Origin: CAWBOY01 sp963790585
GTDB lineage: Bacteria; Planctomycetota; Planctomycetia; Gemmatales; Gemmataceae
Reading direction: 5' to 3'
Assembly: GCA_963790585.1 (NCBI GenBank)
Contig: CAWBOY010000004.1
Coordinates: 1,176,239 to 1,240,238 of the forward strand
DNA: 64,000 nucleotides
Shown: positions 47,206 to 56,292 of the stretch, in pieces
Numbering within the stretch: position 1 is the first letter of the stretch
Layout of the letters: every line of letters starts with the position of its first letter
Notes under the pieces: generated by a model
Seen by the model: the letters and a program-made list of their open reading frames with translations, nothing else
Database searches by the model: none
What the model was told of the DNA's origin: nothing
Program-made: the position numbers and the translations under genes

Positions 47206-50200
47206 TGTGTTCAGGCGTTACTTCAACGAGCATCCAAACCGGCGGTGGCGGTTTTTCCACAACAGTTTTCGCGTGTTCCTCTGCCGAGAGACCGCGAGAG
47301 ACTTTATGGGCGAGTTCCGAGAGGACCTTGATCGGCGGGCACACCTTGACCTAGCTGGTCGTTTCGCCGCCGAGTCTCTCGATTCGCGCGACCGCTGGGA
47401 GGAGTTGTATCATCGGGTTTCGGCTAAGGATCACGAAGGCGTCTGTCGGCTCGCCACGCAGGCTTACTTCCGCGAACAGGTCTTCGCCTTGCGACCGCTG
47501 GATGCGGTGAGGACCGATATCGAGATAGCCGTCCCTTCGGCTGCGGCCTGCGACGATGTCCGCGCCTACTCTGGCATGACACTCTCCTGTGCAGAGATCG
47601 CGCAGCGGGCGCGACTTCTACAGGACCTCGACCTATCCGGTTTACTGATCGGCCTCGGTCAAATTGGGCTCGCTGTCGATACGGCACGCGATGGCAATCG
47701 CCTGCGCGTCGGAATCAGACGGGCGCTAGAACTTGCCGTGCAGCTTGACTTAGTCGGCGAATCCGCCGAGGCCCGCCGTCTTTTCGAGTTGGCGGAACCT
47801 CTCGACCTCCTTGCTGGCCACGGCAGACGGGGGGCTCCAACTGAGGATTGGCGTGTTGTCGATGCCTGGGCGGGCGCTGTTCCGCGATTCCGCCCGCTGA
47901 TGGAAATCCTTGATATGCTCGCCTCGGCTCCCTTGTCCCATTTTAGCTTTGGGAACGCCGAGGGTACCACAGAAGAGCATCTCCGCAGGCGGCTCCTCAC
48001 CACCGTCGGTGACACGTTGATCGCCACATCTCGATGGGCTGACTTAGAAATTGTTATGGCTCGTCTCCCAAACGATAAGATCACACAACAAGGTCGGTTC
48101 TGGTTACTGCACGAGGCGTATCAGAGCAGCAACCACGAGCAGCGGTTAGAGTTCGTCGAAAGACTTCGTAGGGAATTCGTATCTGCGGAACTGATTCCAA
48201 TCCAGCGACTTTATCTAGCAGAGGTATTGCTTGGGCACTCAGGAGATGATGCACGCTCACGGGAACTCATCGCTGGCCTTCCCCTCCAACTACCTGATCT
48301 GGACCAGCCGAGCCGAGAGGACGCCGGATTCGACGTCTTCGCTCCACTCCTAGTGAACGCTCGATTGCTGTACCAATTGGGAGATACACGGGCCGCAGGA
48401 CAGATGGTTCCCGACGGAAGTGTGAACGATCGGGGAGGCAGGATATGGTTTCTACGGGACGTGGTTGTGGTCGGCCGAATCTGGGCCTGGGCGCGTTCGG
48501 GTCGTCCGCTTTTGGCCTGGGGTGTCCGGCAGGAAGTAGTGGGGATCATGCAGCGGTTCAATCGCTCCTTCGAGAAGAGTGACGAATGGCTGGGCTGGAT
48601 TGCCTGCCGCAATGCTCGCAGTGAGCTGTACCGTCTACTTGTGCGTGGTATCCGCGAGCACGGCGCGGATTCTCTTCGGGCGCTGCGGGAAGAGTTCGAG
48701 CAGCAGTGGCAGGGCGAGACTCAACGCTATTGGCCGATGGGCGTTCGACGTCAAGTTGCTCTGGCCTTCGCCGAAGCACACGAGGAACATTGGGAGTGGG
48801 CAGCCGGGCAGATCCTCTCTTTTGGGGAACAGCTGGCGTCTAATGACGTGTATGATCTCGTCCGCGAAACGCAGACGCAAGCGAAAGCGTGGATCGCTCT
48901 AGGCGACACGGAGGCCGCGTTCCGTCTAATTCAGCAAAGTGTACGACGGGCTGTCGGGATCGTCGGAGAAGATTACCAGTTCAACGAATGGCTCGAATGG
49001 CTTGACCGTCTCGCGGCTGCGGATCGTACCCGGGCCCTGGGTTTGCTTGACTGGTTCGCCAGAGCAGTCGTGGTACTCCGTAAAACCTCGGAAACTGGCG
49101 TCGCCTCTTCTGCGGCCTGTCGGCTTATTCGAGTCGCAACACGACTCGATCCTGGCCGGGCCGTTTTCCTGTCCCGCTGGCTGATGGACAAGGGTGTAAT
49201 CGACCACGTCGACCACATTAAAGCGTTCCTCGATGGTGCTACCGAGTCTCCCATGCTCCCCGCAAAGATTGCGACCTACGCGCTCGCTGATCTTGTGGTC
49301 CCTTTCGACACTGTAGGTGACAAGGATCTTTGCCTAGCAGTTATCTTGGCTACTCACCGGGAAGCGGGAGGGCAAACGGCCGTCTGGGCCGTGCAATACC
49401 TCGCACGACGAGTGTCCACTTACGCGATTCCAAGTGCGCGGGCTGGCTGGGAACAAGGCATCCAGGACGCGATCACGCAACTTGGGATAGTAGTGCCATC
49501 CATCATGCCTGCTGCACCACGGACCAGAACTGAGCAGACGGTCGATCACGACGGCCTTATGGAACGGCGACCGCGCGACCGTCTCTTGCTTGAAGACGAG
49601 AGCGAGTTGTCGCTGGAAGAGGTGTTGAATCACGGAACGGACATCGAAGCTCTGTCATCGCTAGCCCGACGGGAGAAATATAACTCTAACTTTGACTGGC
49701 CCGCTGTTGTCGACCGACTTATTTTCGGTTCGGGCAGTGAATTGCTCCCGTTAGTCTGCGCCTTGCGAAATGGGCGTCGTGGCATGGTAACCTACCTGCT
49801 TGCGAAGAGTTCAACCTGCCGAGAAGCGCATGATACTCCTGGGGCTTGGGGTTTCGCGAGCTTGGCACTTGAGGTAACTGACCGATTCGGGTGGTCCAGG
49901 CGATATGGAGATGGCAGCCGACTCGACGCTACCCGCGCACTTATTGACACACGCCCTGCGGAAGGCCGTAGCCTCCTTTGGAAACTGTTGACCACGGACG
50001 CGAGCAACGATCCGACGGTTCTTAGGGAGGTACTCTGCCAGCTTCGGGGCATGCTATCCGTTGAGCAGGTCTGGCCTGAAATTGAAGACTATCTTCATGC
50101 GCTGTTCGATGAGCACTTGGCTGGAGGCACGCCGCCCGAACCCGCATCGACATCGTCTAGTTCCTCAATCGGCACCGCTATGGCCCGAATGCTCATTGAC

Positions 50201-51622
50201 CTCATTGACCATCCTGTCGGTTTTCTTTTGCGCATAGCAAGACGTACCTATGTGCTCGTCCTACTAGATGGAGACGCAGAGGCGGAGGCTGGGCTCCGTG
50301 CCATCCTCAGTAAGGATATTAGCTGCCGGGCAGGGCTTGAGGTTCTCGATGCGGTAAGCCGGATCGACAATGCATTTGCATCGAACTTCTCGGAAGAACT
50401 CCAGGTTTTGGCCAGGTCGCGGGACGCTACCGTGGCCATGATGGCGAGAGCCCTATGTGAACGCATTGGAGTAGTCTTACCTCTGGCCCCGCCGTACGAG
50501 CCTCTGCCGGCGAGCTACCAGATCATCCTCCCCACCAATGCCCACCTCGGTCTTTTCCGGGATGATTCACCTGAAGCTGGCCAGCCCTGGCCCGACACAG
50601 AGGATCCACGACAACTCTTGGGGCTGACCGCTGAGGTGTACGAGATGTTGGCTGAAGGAACGGATATTCCGGAGATCACAATGCTTTGTCGGGGTGCAAA
50701 GCTCATGGAGGAGGTGGTCCCACCTGCCTTCTGGTCCGCGCAAGGCGAGAGAAAACTATACGAAAGACTTGGTTACGCCGAATTGAAGTTTACCTATCGA
50801 CGACCCAGGGCCCACGCGGCGTTGTTTGCGACGAGTCTCGTGATTGGCGAGTTATGGGGCGCAAGGATGATAAATGAGCGGGCCGCTCGCTTCCTAGTGG
50901 ACACGCTGCGAATGAGTGATCCCGCTTTGGTCGTAGCAGAACCTGACGTGCGGCTCCCGGAGATTTTGACATTCCCACCCGAAATGTGGGAAGACTCAGA
51001 AGCAGGTGCGTGGATTGACGAGGTAGCGGCGGCACTACGGAAGCTTCCGGACCGTCTAGGCGATGGCCGATTGGTCTTGGCCGAAGTCTCTCTTCAGGAA
51101 GCCGTTGGGCGTCGGTTGCGGACGGAGCAACGATTTTCAATCCTTCGCCCAGCTACGGAGTCCGAATTTGGTAATGATGTTTTAATCCCACAGATTAATC
51201 ATTTCCGAGTGGCTGACTATTTGACTTCGACCTCCCGGATACCACCTCGGTGTCTTGTTTTTCAGCATTCCACAGGTGCCACCGATGAGAACTCAGCCGG
51301 GAATTGGATCGCGTTTAGTCCGGCACTCGCTCAGAAGCTCGGATGGACTCTCTCTCATCAAGGCCTCTTCCGCTGGACGGACTCAAAGGGTCACGTGATG
51401 GTGGAGAGCCTCTGGTGGCAGGATGGTCCGGTCGGTAACCGTGGTTCTCTACCCGAGAACTGTGTAGGAGAGGGGTGGCTTGTTATTGCGACTCCGTCAG
51501 CGATGGACGCCATAGCCAGACAGGAGCCGGGGTTGGAGCGGGTTCTTTCTGCGAGGCGCACCGCAACCCTGGAAAGCCGCGACGAGATCTCCAAGGCTGC
51601 GTGTCAAACAATCCCAATATAA
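47189..51622 (+). CDS. Large repeat (TPR/HEAT-like) sensor part of the STAND NTPase (piece 3 of 3)
   Basis: 1477 residues from a GTG at 47189; the native frame begins slightly upstream. It starts with the STAND linker motif FFHNSFRVFLCRET and continues as an almost uninterrupted array of helical pairs, which in Avs-type proteins recognises phage proteins. No known catalytic motif occurs. Joined to the two pieces upstream, the protein would be about 2040 residues: nuclease, STAND ATPase, sensor. Such proteins detect a viral protein, oligomerise and cut DNA. I call it an Avs-like defence protein by architecture only. Confidence 0.75.
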   Translation: MRRLVDVFRRYFNEHPNRRWRFFHNSFRVFLCRETARDFMGEFREDLDRRAHLDLAGRFAAESLDSRDRWEELYHRVSAKDHEGVCRLATQAYFREQVFALRPLDAVRTDIEIAVPSAAACDDVRAYSGMTLSCAEIAQRARLLQDLDLSGLLIGLGQIGLAVDTARDGNRLRVGIRRALELAVQLDLVGESAEARRLFELAEPLDLLAGHGRRGAPTEDWRVVDAWAGAVPRFRPLMEILDMLASAPLSHFSFGNAEGTTEEHLRRRLLTTVGDTLIATSRWADLEIVMARLPNDKITQQGRFWLLHEAYQSSNHEQRLEFVERLRREFVSAELIPIQRLYLAEVLLGHSGDDARSRELIAGLPLQLPDLDQPSREDAGFDVFAPLLVNARLLYQLGDTRAAGQMVPDGSVNDRGGRIWFLRDVVVVGRIWAWARSGRPLLAWGVRQEVVGIMQRFNRSFEKSDEWLGWIACRNARSELYRLLVRGIREHGADSLRALREEFEQQWQGETQRYWPMGVRRQVALAFAEAHEEHWEWAAGQILSFGEQLASNDVYDLVRETQTQAKAWIALGDTEAAFRLIQQSVRRAVGIVGEDYQFNEWLEWLDRLAAADRTRALGLLDWFARAVVVLRKTSETGVASSAACRLIRVATRLDPGRAVFLSRWLMDKGVIDHVDHIKAFLDGATESPMLPAKIATYALADLVVPFDTVGDKDLCLAVILATHREAGGQTAVWAVQYLARRVSTYAIPSARAGWEQGIQDAITQLGIVVPSIMPAAPRTRTEQTVDHDGLMERRPRDRLLLEDESELSLEEVLNHGTDIEALSSLARREKYNSNFDWPAVVDRLIFGSGSELLPLVCALRNGRRGMVTYLLAKSSTCREAHDTPGAWGFASLALEVTDRFGWSRRYGDGSRLDATRALIDTRPAEGRSLLWKLLTTDASNDPTVLREVLCQLRGMLSVEQVWPEIEDYLHALFDEHLAGGTPPEPASTSSSSSIGTAMARMLIDLIDHPVGFLLRIARRTYVLVLLDGDAEAEAGLRAILSKDISCRAGLEVLDAVSRIDNAFASNFSEELQVLARSRDATVAMMARALCERIGVVLPLAPPYEPLPASYQIILPTNAHLGLFRDDSPEAGQPWPDTEDPRQLLGLTAEVYEMLAEGTDIPEITMLCRGAKLMEEVVPPAFWSAQGERKLYERLGYAELKFTYRRPRAHAALFATSLVIGELWGARMINERAARFLVDTLRMSDPALVVAEPDVRLPEILTFPPEMWEDSEAGAWIDEVAAALRKLPDRLGDGRLVLAEVSLQEAVGRRLRTEQRFSILRPATESEFGNDVLIPQINHFRVADYLTSTSRIPPRCLVFQHSTGATDENSAGNWIAFSPALAQKLGWTLSHQGLFRWTDSKGHVMVESLWWQDGPVGNRGSLPENCVGEGWLVIATPSAMDAIARQEPGLERVLSARRTATLESRDEISKAACQTIPI

Positions 51623-51832
51623 CAGGCAATGTGCTGCCGAATGAGTTCGCGGCATGACACTCAACTCAAGTCGATCGATGCAGCAGCAGGCTCGGTAAAT
51701 CTGGTTCATCATGGGAATCGTTTGGGAACTATGTTGGCCATATAAGTGCAATGCGAATACAATCCTAGGGTGGCTCTAAATCCGCCTAAGTGGTTGAATT
51801 ATCGAGCATTGCAACGTAAACGCAGTGAGAGT

Positions 51833-51915
51833 GCCGTGTGGTCGCAATCGACCCTCGCCAGGTTGAGGGCCTGGTGCCTGTAATGGGCGTGCAGGTTCAA
51901 GTCCTGTCTCCGGCA
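51833..51915 (+). tRNA. tRNA-Leu (anticodon GAG), odd 5' half
   Basis: The 3' two-thirds is clearly tRNA-Leu: anticodon arm CCAGG-TTGAGGG-CCTGG (anticodon GAG), a long class II variable arm (TGCCTGTAATGGGCG), a T arm GCAGG-TTCAAGT-CCTGT, and acceptor 3' strand CTCCGGC with discriminator A. The 5' part is unusual: GCCGTGT pairs with CTCCGGC in only four or five positions, and the D arm lacks the normal GG. Length (83 nt) is 2-4 shorter than usual. No CCA is encoded. Either this is a degenerate copy or the 5' half carries errors. Confidence 0.65.
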
Positions 51916-51926
51916 CTATACAGGGA

Positions 51927-51960
51927 AGGACTTAGGGCAAATCGCCCTGAGTCCTTTTTG
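51927..51960 (+). terminator. Rho-independent terminator after the tRNA
   Basis: AGGACTTAGGGC (51927-51938) pairs with GCCCTGAGTCCT (51944-51955) through one G-U pair, with a short loop and a following T5 run. It is well placed to end the tRNA-Leu transcript. Confidence 0.85.
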
Positions 51961-52154
51961 CTTTTCCAGGCGTGGCTTTTCCAGGCCAAGCGCCGTCGGC
52001 AACCGACCTGGCGCTCTTCTGCCTCTCAAAGGTCACGAAGATGGCAACTCTGCAATTCTTAAACAACTTCCACTACTTCCGATTTCAATTGAACGGTCGG
52101 CCCCGTCGGCGGTCCCAAGGTAACTCTGCCAGGGAAGATAGCTAAAATGATAGC

Positions 52155-52637
52155 ATGATACTCGACCTTATAGATCTTGCCGCGACGGAAACCTTCGGCC
52201 GGCATCTTGGTGAGCTACTTTTCCCAGGCGCCGTGGTGGCGCTTATCGGGCCGCTCGGAGCTGGGAAAACAAACCTCGTTCGTGCCGTTGCCGAGGGCCT
52301 TCACATCCCCGACGTCCGCCACGTCAGTAGCCCCACGTTTGTGCTCATTCAGGAATATCGCGCCCGGCTGCCGATTTATCACTTCGATGCGTATCGCTTG
52401 CGCGGCGCGGCGGAGTTCACCGAGCTTGGCGTCGCGGAGTATTTTGAAGGAGACGGCGTCTGCCTGGTGGAATGGGCTGATCGAGTCGCGGATGCACTTC
52501 CCGCGGAAAGGCTGACGATCGTATTGGCTCTAACGGGGTCTAGTGCGCGCCAAGCGGACATTGCCGCGACTGGTGGACGCTATCATGATTTGTCCGTTGC
52601 ACTATTCGCCCGTTTAAATGCCGGACCGTCCGTCTAA
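52155..52637 (+). CDS. tsaE: TsaE, tRNA N6-threonylcarbamoyladenosine biosynthesis ATPase
   Basis: The 160-residue protein has Walker A GPLGAGKT (residues about 31-38), the family motif SSPTFVLIQEY, the YHFDAYRL segment and the LVEWADRV block, all diagnostic of TsaE (YjeE). It works with TsaB and TsaD to make t6A37 in tRNAs reading ANN codons. The ATG at 52155 gives the normal family length. It is a single-copy core gene, which marks this part as native chromosome. The neighbouring tRNA gene fits the tRNA theme but is not an operon partner. Confidence 0.95.
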   Translation: MILDLIDLAATETFGRHLGELLFPGAVVALIGPLGAGKTNLVRAVAEGLHIPDVRHVSSPTFVLIQEYRARLPIYHFDAYRLRGAAEFTELGVAEYFEGDGVCLVEWADRVADALPAERLTIVLALTGSSARQADIAATGGRYHDLSVALFARLNAGPSV

Positions 52638-52777
52638 ATGCCAATTTTGAATGCTGTTGTTTTCAAATTCATGTGAATTACGCAAGCAAGTGAACCGGGT
52701 CAAGGGATGAACGATTTTTCGGCTGGAAAGATTTACAACAGCACTTTCTCACTGCGATTCCCTTCCGGCTCGTTGGT

Positions 52778-53893
52778 TCAGTCGTAATCATAGCGGCGAA
52801 TTACGTCGCCCCAGCGGCGTGTAATCTCCGCGTGGAGTTCCGGTTCGAGAGGACGGAAACGATTTGTCTTGTAATCCGCGTTTTTCTTGACGTATTGTCG
52901 CAACGCTGGACGAACCTCTTCAAAGCCCCCCATTTCTAATTCCTCGTAGATACGCTGCATTTCCTTTTCTGGATCTCGAACGAGATGCTCATACCGAATC
53001 TCCACGAATCGACCTTTGGGAACCAATGTTTTTCCGTGTTCAAGGCGTTCGTAAAGACGGACGAACGTCGCAAATACATGTTCCTCAAGGCCCATAAAGG
53101 TTGGCTTTTGGAGGCCATGCGTCTCGTAGAGCGATTTCCATAGGTTCACGGTAGATGGGAACACGACATAGGGATTGCGGACGATATGTACAAAACGCGC
53201 GTCAGGGAACATGGTCAGAAGATCCGGTATGCGGCAGCTGTGCGTTGGTGACTTGAGAATTAAGCGGCGCGGGTCGCGATAGGTTAGCTGACTGAGGAAC
53301 TTCTTGAACGCGCTCATCCAGCGCCGACGTCGCATATCAGACATGCTCAAATCCAGTGCGTCTTGATCCTGCGGCGCATGATTAGGAAAGGCGATCGTCA
53401 AGTAAGGTGAGGGTTGTCCAAGCATGCAAAGGGCAAACTCGTCTTCTTGCGGCCGGTCCCATCCCATCGGCATGTTGTCCATGGGTCGTCTTGACGGCAT
53501 CAAGAACCAGAAGAGGCGCTTAAACCATGTTTCCGTCAAAAGAAAATGGTTCGGCGCAAGACATTGGTAGGTATTGGGATACGTATGCCGTGGATCCAAA
53601 ATCAGCAGCTCGTGAAGGAGGGTCGTTCCCGTTCGCCAATGACCGATGATAAACAGCGGGGCCTTGGTGAGGCGTGTCTGATTGATGCGTGCGTCGAACC
53701 AGAACTCCTGCAGAAGCCGCAGAAAGGTGTTGAAAAAGCTTACGAACGTCACAACGACCGCGATGTAAAGATACGAGAGGTGAACAGCAAAGCGGTTGCG
53801 GCTAATGAGCCTTAGCCAAGCCATAAAATCACAGCCTTGCCAAATGCGTGGCATCCACTCACGTTGGGGCGAGGACGATACGGGTTTACTCAT
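52778..53893 (-). CDS. Sulfotransferase-family protein
   Basis: The 371-residue protein has the 5'-phosphosulfate loop GHWRTGTTLLHELL (about residues 84-97) and the 3'-phosphate-binding motif RFVHIVRNPYVVFPST, so it should use PAPS to sulfate an acceptor hydroxyl or amine. A hydrophobic segment at residues about 37-60 (HLSYLYIAVVVTFVSFFN) suggests membrane attachment. Planctomycetes and related bacteria have many such genes, and the substrate cannot be told from sequence. It stands alone and convergent with tsaE. Confidence 0.9.
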   Translation of the reverse strand: MSKPVSSSPQREWMPRIWQGCDFMAWLRLISRNRFAVHLSYLYIAVVVTFVSFFNTFLRLLQEFWFDARINQTRLTKAPLFIIGHWRTGTTLLHELLILDPRHTYPNTYQCLAPNHFLLTETWFKRLFWFLMPSRRPMDNMPMGWDRPQEDEFALCMLGQPSPYLTIAFPNHAPQDQDALDLSMSDMRRRRWMSAFKKFLSQLTYRDPRRLILKSPTHSCRIPDLLTMFPDARFVHIVRNPYVVFPSTVNLWKSLYETHGLQKPTFMGLEEHVFATFVRLYERLEHGKTLVPKGRFVEIRYEHLVRDPEKEMQRIYEELEMGGFEEVRPALRQYVKKNADYKTNRFRPLEPELHAEITRRWGDVIRRYDYD

Positions 53894-54043
53894 GGATTCA
53901 GCTTATTTGGATAAACTTGCTATGACATGGTGAGAAAGCAGCGTCTCTGTCTTTTCTTTCTTGGCCGCTAAGAGTATACTATCAATGAAGAGGCGAATTT
54001 CGATGTCGATTCGGTTCGAGTGCGAGAGACGCCTCTCTCAGGA

Positions 54044-54115
54044 CGCGGCGTGGAGCAGTGGTAGCTCGCCAGGCTCATAACCTGGAGGTCACAGGTTCAA
54101 ATCCTGTCGCCGCAA
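54044..54115 (+). tRNA. Initiator tRNA-Met (anticodon CAT)
   Basis: The gene folds into a standard cloverleaf: acceptor CGCGGCG/CGCCGCA, D arm AGCAGTGGTAGCTC, anticodon arm CCAGG-CTCATAA-CCTGG, T arm ACAGG-TTCAAAT-CCTGT, discriminator A. The first acceptor position is a C1/A72 mismatch, the hallmark of bacterial initiator tRNA (formylation, rejection by EF-Tu). The anticodon stem has only two consecutive G-C pairs next to the loop (A-T at the third), not the usual three. No CCA is encoded. Length is 72 nt. Confidence 0.88.
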
Positions 54116-54366
54116 TTCGCCTATAGCTTTTATGCTAAAGGCTTTATGTTCAACTTGTAGCGCCATGGACGATGGCAAGAGAACCAGACGAGGCATCGCT
54201 GGAGCAATCCTATGATGCCTCTTTCCGTTACTGTACCATCTCTAAAGCTTACTTCCCACTTAAACTCGGCGGAGAGGATTTAAGTTAGAAGATCGGCAGT
54301 TGGGCTTCCGCTGATTGGTTCTCGCAATTCTTTCCGACACAATTCTCCTCTGAAAATCCCCATCTT

Positions 54367-54699
54367 TTGCGTGCAGAGAAGCTGCCCATGGAAGATCTAT
54401 CCACGCTCTACAACAGCGTTGGCTCCTATGCCCTGACGATCGGCGGAGTAGATGTCTATGTTCGTCTTTTATGTCGCTTATTCAGGACAATTGCCATGTC
54501 AGATCTTGTACGTGAAATAAAGCGGGCCAAATCAAAATGGATCAAGGCTGAACGGCCAGCATTGGTTGATTTTCATTGGCATCAGGGTTCCGGAGCTTTT
54601 TCGATCAGCCCGGCACATGTAATAGCGCACTTGGCCTACATTGCCAAACAAGAGGTAACCGTTCACCCCATTTTTCGTGAATTTGGCGCAGCTGATTGA
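54367..54699 (+). pseudogene. IS200-like (Y1/HUH) transposase remnant
   Basis: The C-terminal part matches REP-associated/IS200 tyrosine transposases: SDLVREIKRAKSKWIKAERP, the WHQGSGAFSIS core and AYIAKQE with the catalytic Tyr. The HUH motif, normally HVHLL, reads YVRLL here (GGVDVYVRLLCRL), so metal binding is lost. The N terminus is short and in poor context. This is a decayed element. Confidence 0.7.
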
Positions 54700-54723
54700 C
54701 CGCGCCGTTGCTAATCTACCGAG

Positions 54724-55343
54724 ATGGATGCCTCCGAATGTCCAGGTTGTCGTCGGCGGGATGAAGAGGTCGCGGCTCTCAAGGCCGAGATTGCGGAATT
54801 AATACGCAAACTCGATGAGGTGACGCGATGTCTGCCCCCTTCGCCACGGCCTCAGGAACGCTATCCCCAGGCGCCCGCCAAGAAGGCAACCGGGAAGAAA
54901 GCCGGAGGCCAACCCGGGCATCGTCCCCATCTCAAACAATTAGCTCCGCCCGAACGGGTCAACAAGACCATTGTGTTTGTTCCCGAGCATTGCCAGCGTT
55001 GTCAACAATCCCTCCCGGAACAGACGCAGCCTAACGATCCACCACCGACACGGTTGCAGGTAGCGGAACTACCGGTGATGGCCGCCGAAATCACGGAATA
55101 TCAAGGTCATGCCCGCATCTGCTCCTGTTGAGGGGAGACCACACGGGCAACGATACCGGCTGAGGTGTGTGGCAGCGGTGTGGGACCACGTTTTGCAGCC
55201 ACTCTGTCGTACATGGCGGGAGCCCACGGCGTTAGCAAGCGTGGGCTTGAGGAGATCACCGAAGCCGTTTTTGATGCGCCGCTGTCGGTAGGTACGGTGT
55301 CAAACTTGGAACAGGAGATGTCGGCTGCCTTGGAGGCTCCCCA
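54724..55343 (+). pseudogene. IS66-family transposase (TnpC) fragment with in-frame stop, cut by IS21-like copy 3
   Basis: The N-terminal coiled coil, CPGCRRRDEEVAALKAEIAEL, the GGQPGHRPHLKQL segment and the zinc-finger-like CQRCQQSLP are typical of IS66 TnpC. A TGA at 55129 interrupts between CSC and GETTRATIPAEV, after which the same frame continues (FAATLSYMAGAHGVSKRGLEEI) up to the IS21-like end at 55344. No SECIS-like context is seen, so the stop is a nonsense change. The catalytic DDE part is absent. Confidence 0.85.
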
Positions 55344-55601
55344 TGTCAGCAGCGTTTTAGCATGGGGCCAAAATTGCGCGGTGGCCCGGGCCAGGGCGCG
55401 CAGGCAGGATCGCGGGCCAGGCCGCGCGCTTTCGTAGAGGGCCATAGGCGTGCACTGTCCCGGGCCAGCACGCGGCGTGGTTCTTTGGTTGGGATTTTGT
55501 GATAGGCTTGAAGCACTTCCCAGCGCCGCTCGGCGCCAAAACGCCTCGGAGCCAGGCGCCAACCTGGCCCCGAGACTTGACCGGCGGGAGCAAGACCTCC
55601 C

Positions 55602-56137
55602 TTGGGCCCACCCTCATTTCAGCATTTCTGTGGCCAACGGCCAGAGGCACCATGTCTTCGTCGAACGCGGCGTTGTTTGCTCAAGGGTTGTGAGCGACGC
55701 TTCACGCCGGCGCGTCCTCAGGCGCGCTGTTGCAGCGCGGCCTGTCGCCGGGAGGCACAGCGGTGGCGACGCTGGCAGGCGAGCCAGCGTTATCGGTCCA
55801 CCGAGCGAGGCCAAGAGCGGCGGCGGGAACAGAGCCGGCGGTATCGCGAGCGACAGCGTCAGCAACAGCGAACCGAGTCAGCTGACGAAGCTTTGCCGCG
55901 CGAGGGCCAGCGCCAGGGTCTGCGTGCGATGATTTTGCCAGGCGGCCCTGCGATCGACCGGGTTGTTATGAGCTTTTCCCGATCGCCGATGAACAATCGT
56001 GCAAGCGATTCTGTAGTTTGGCCTGCCGACTGGCGTTACGTCGCGTGTTGGATCGTGAGGCGCGCTATCGGTCGCGGCGTCGGCGCTGGCGTTCGGAACG
56101 TGTGACCGAGCGTGTGCGGCCTCCAGATACGTCGTGA
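55602..56137 (+). pseudogene. Zinc-ribbon ORF of the IS21-like element, frameshifted (copy 3)
   Basis: The first about 105 residues read as in copy 2, including both cysteine pairs of module 1. Then one C is missing near 55912 (GGCCAGCGCCAGGG against GGCCAGCGCCCAGGG), and module 2 is lost from the frame. Confidence 0.55.
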
Positions 56138-56292
56138 CCAAGTCTTTGCAGATATTTTTGAGCGAGCAGCCAGGATAAAGTGCCTCCACCCCAAACCGGA
56201 GAGAGGAGCGGGCGGTCGCGAGAGCGATTTTGCGTCCCCCGTTTCCTTTCTTCGAATGGAGGAAAGAGGGAGGTTTGGTGGAGGGTACGTAC

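Noticed and set aside
51829..51917. Alternative tRNA acceptor pairing AGTGCCG with CGGCACT
   Set aside because: It gives seven perfect pairs but would leave three extra bases between T stem and acceptor. The tRNA-Leu 3' end CTCCGGCA fits the T arm directly, so the perfect pairing is likely coincidental, though it may be relevant to why the 5' half looks odd.
55129..55131. TGA in the IS66 fragment as a selenocysteine codon (CSC-U-GETT)
   Set aside because: IS66 transposases are not selenoproteins, the gene is truncated anyway, and no bacterial SECIS hairpin is apparent right after the codon.
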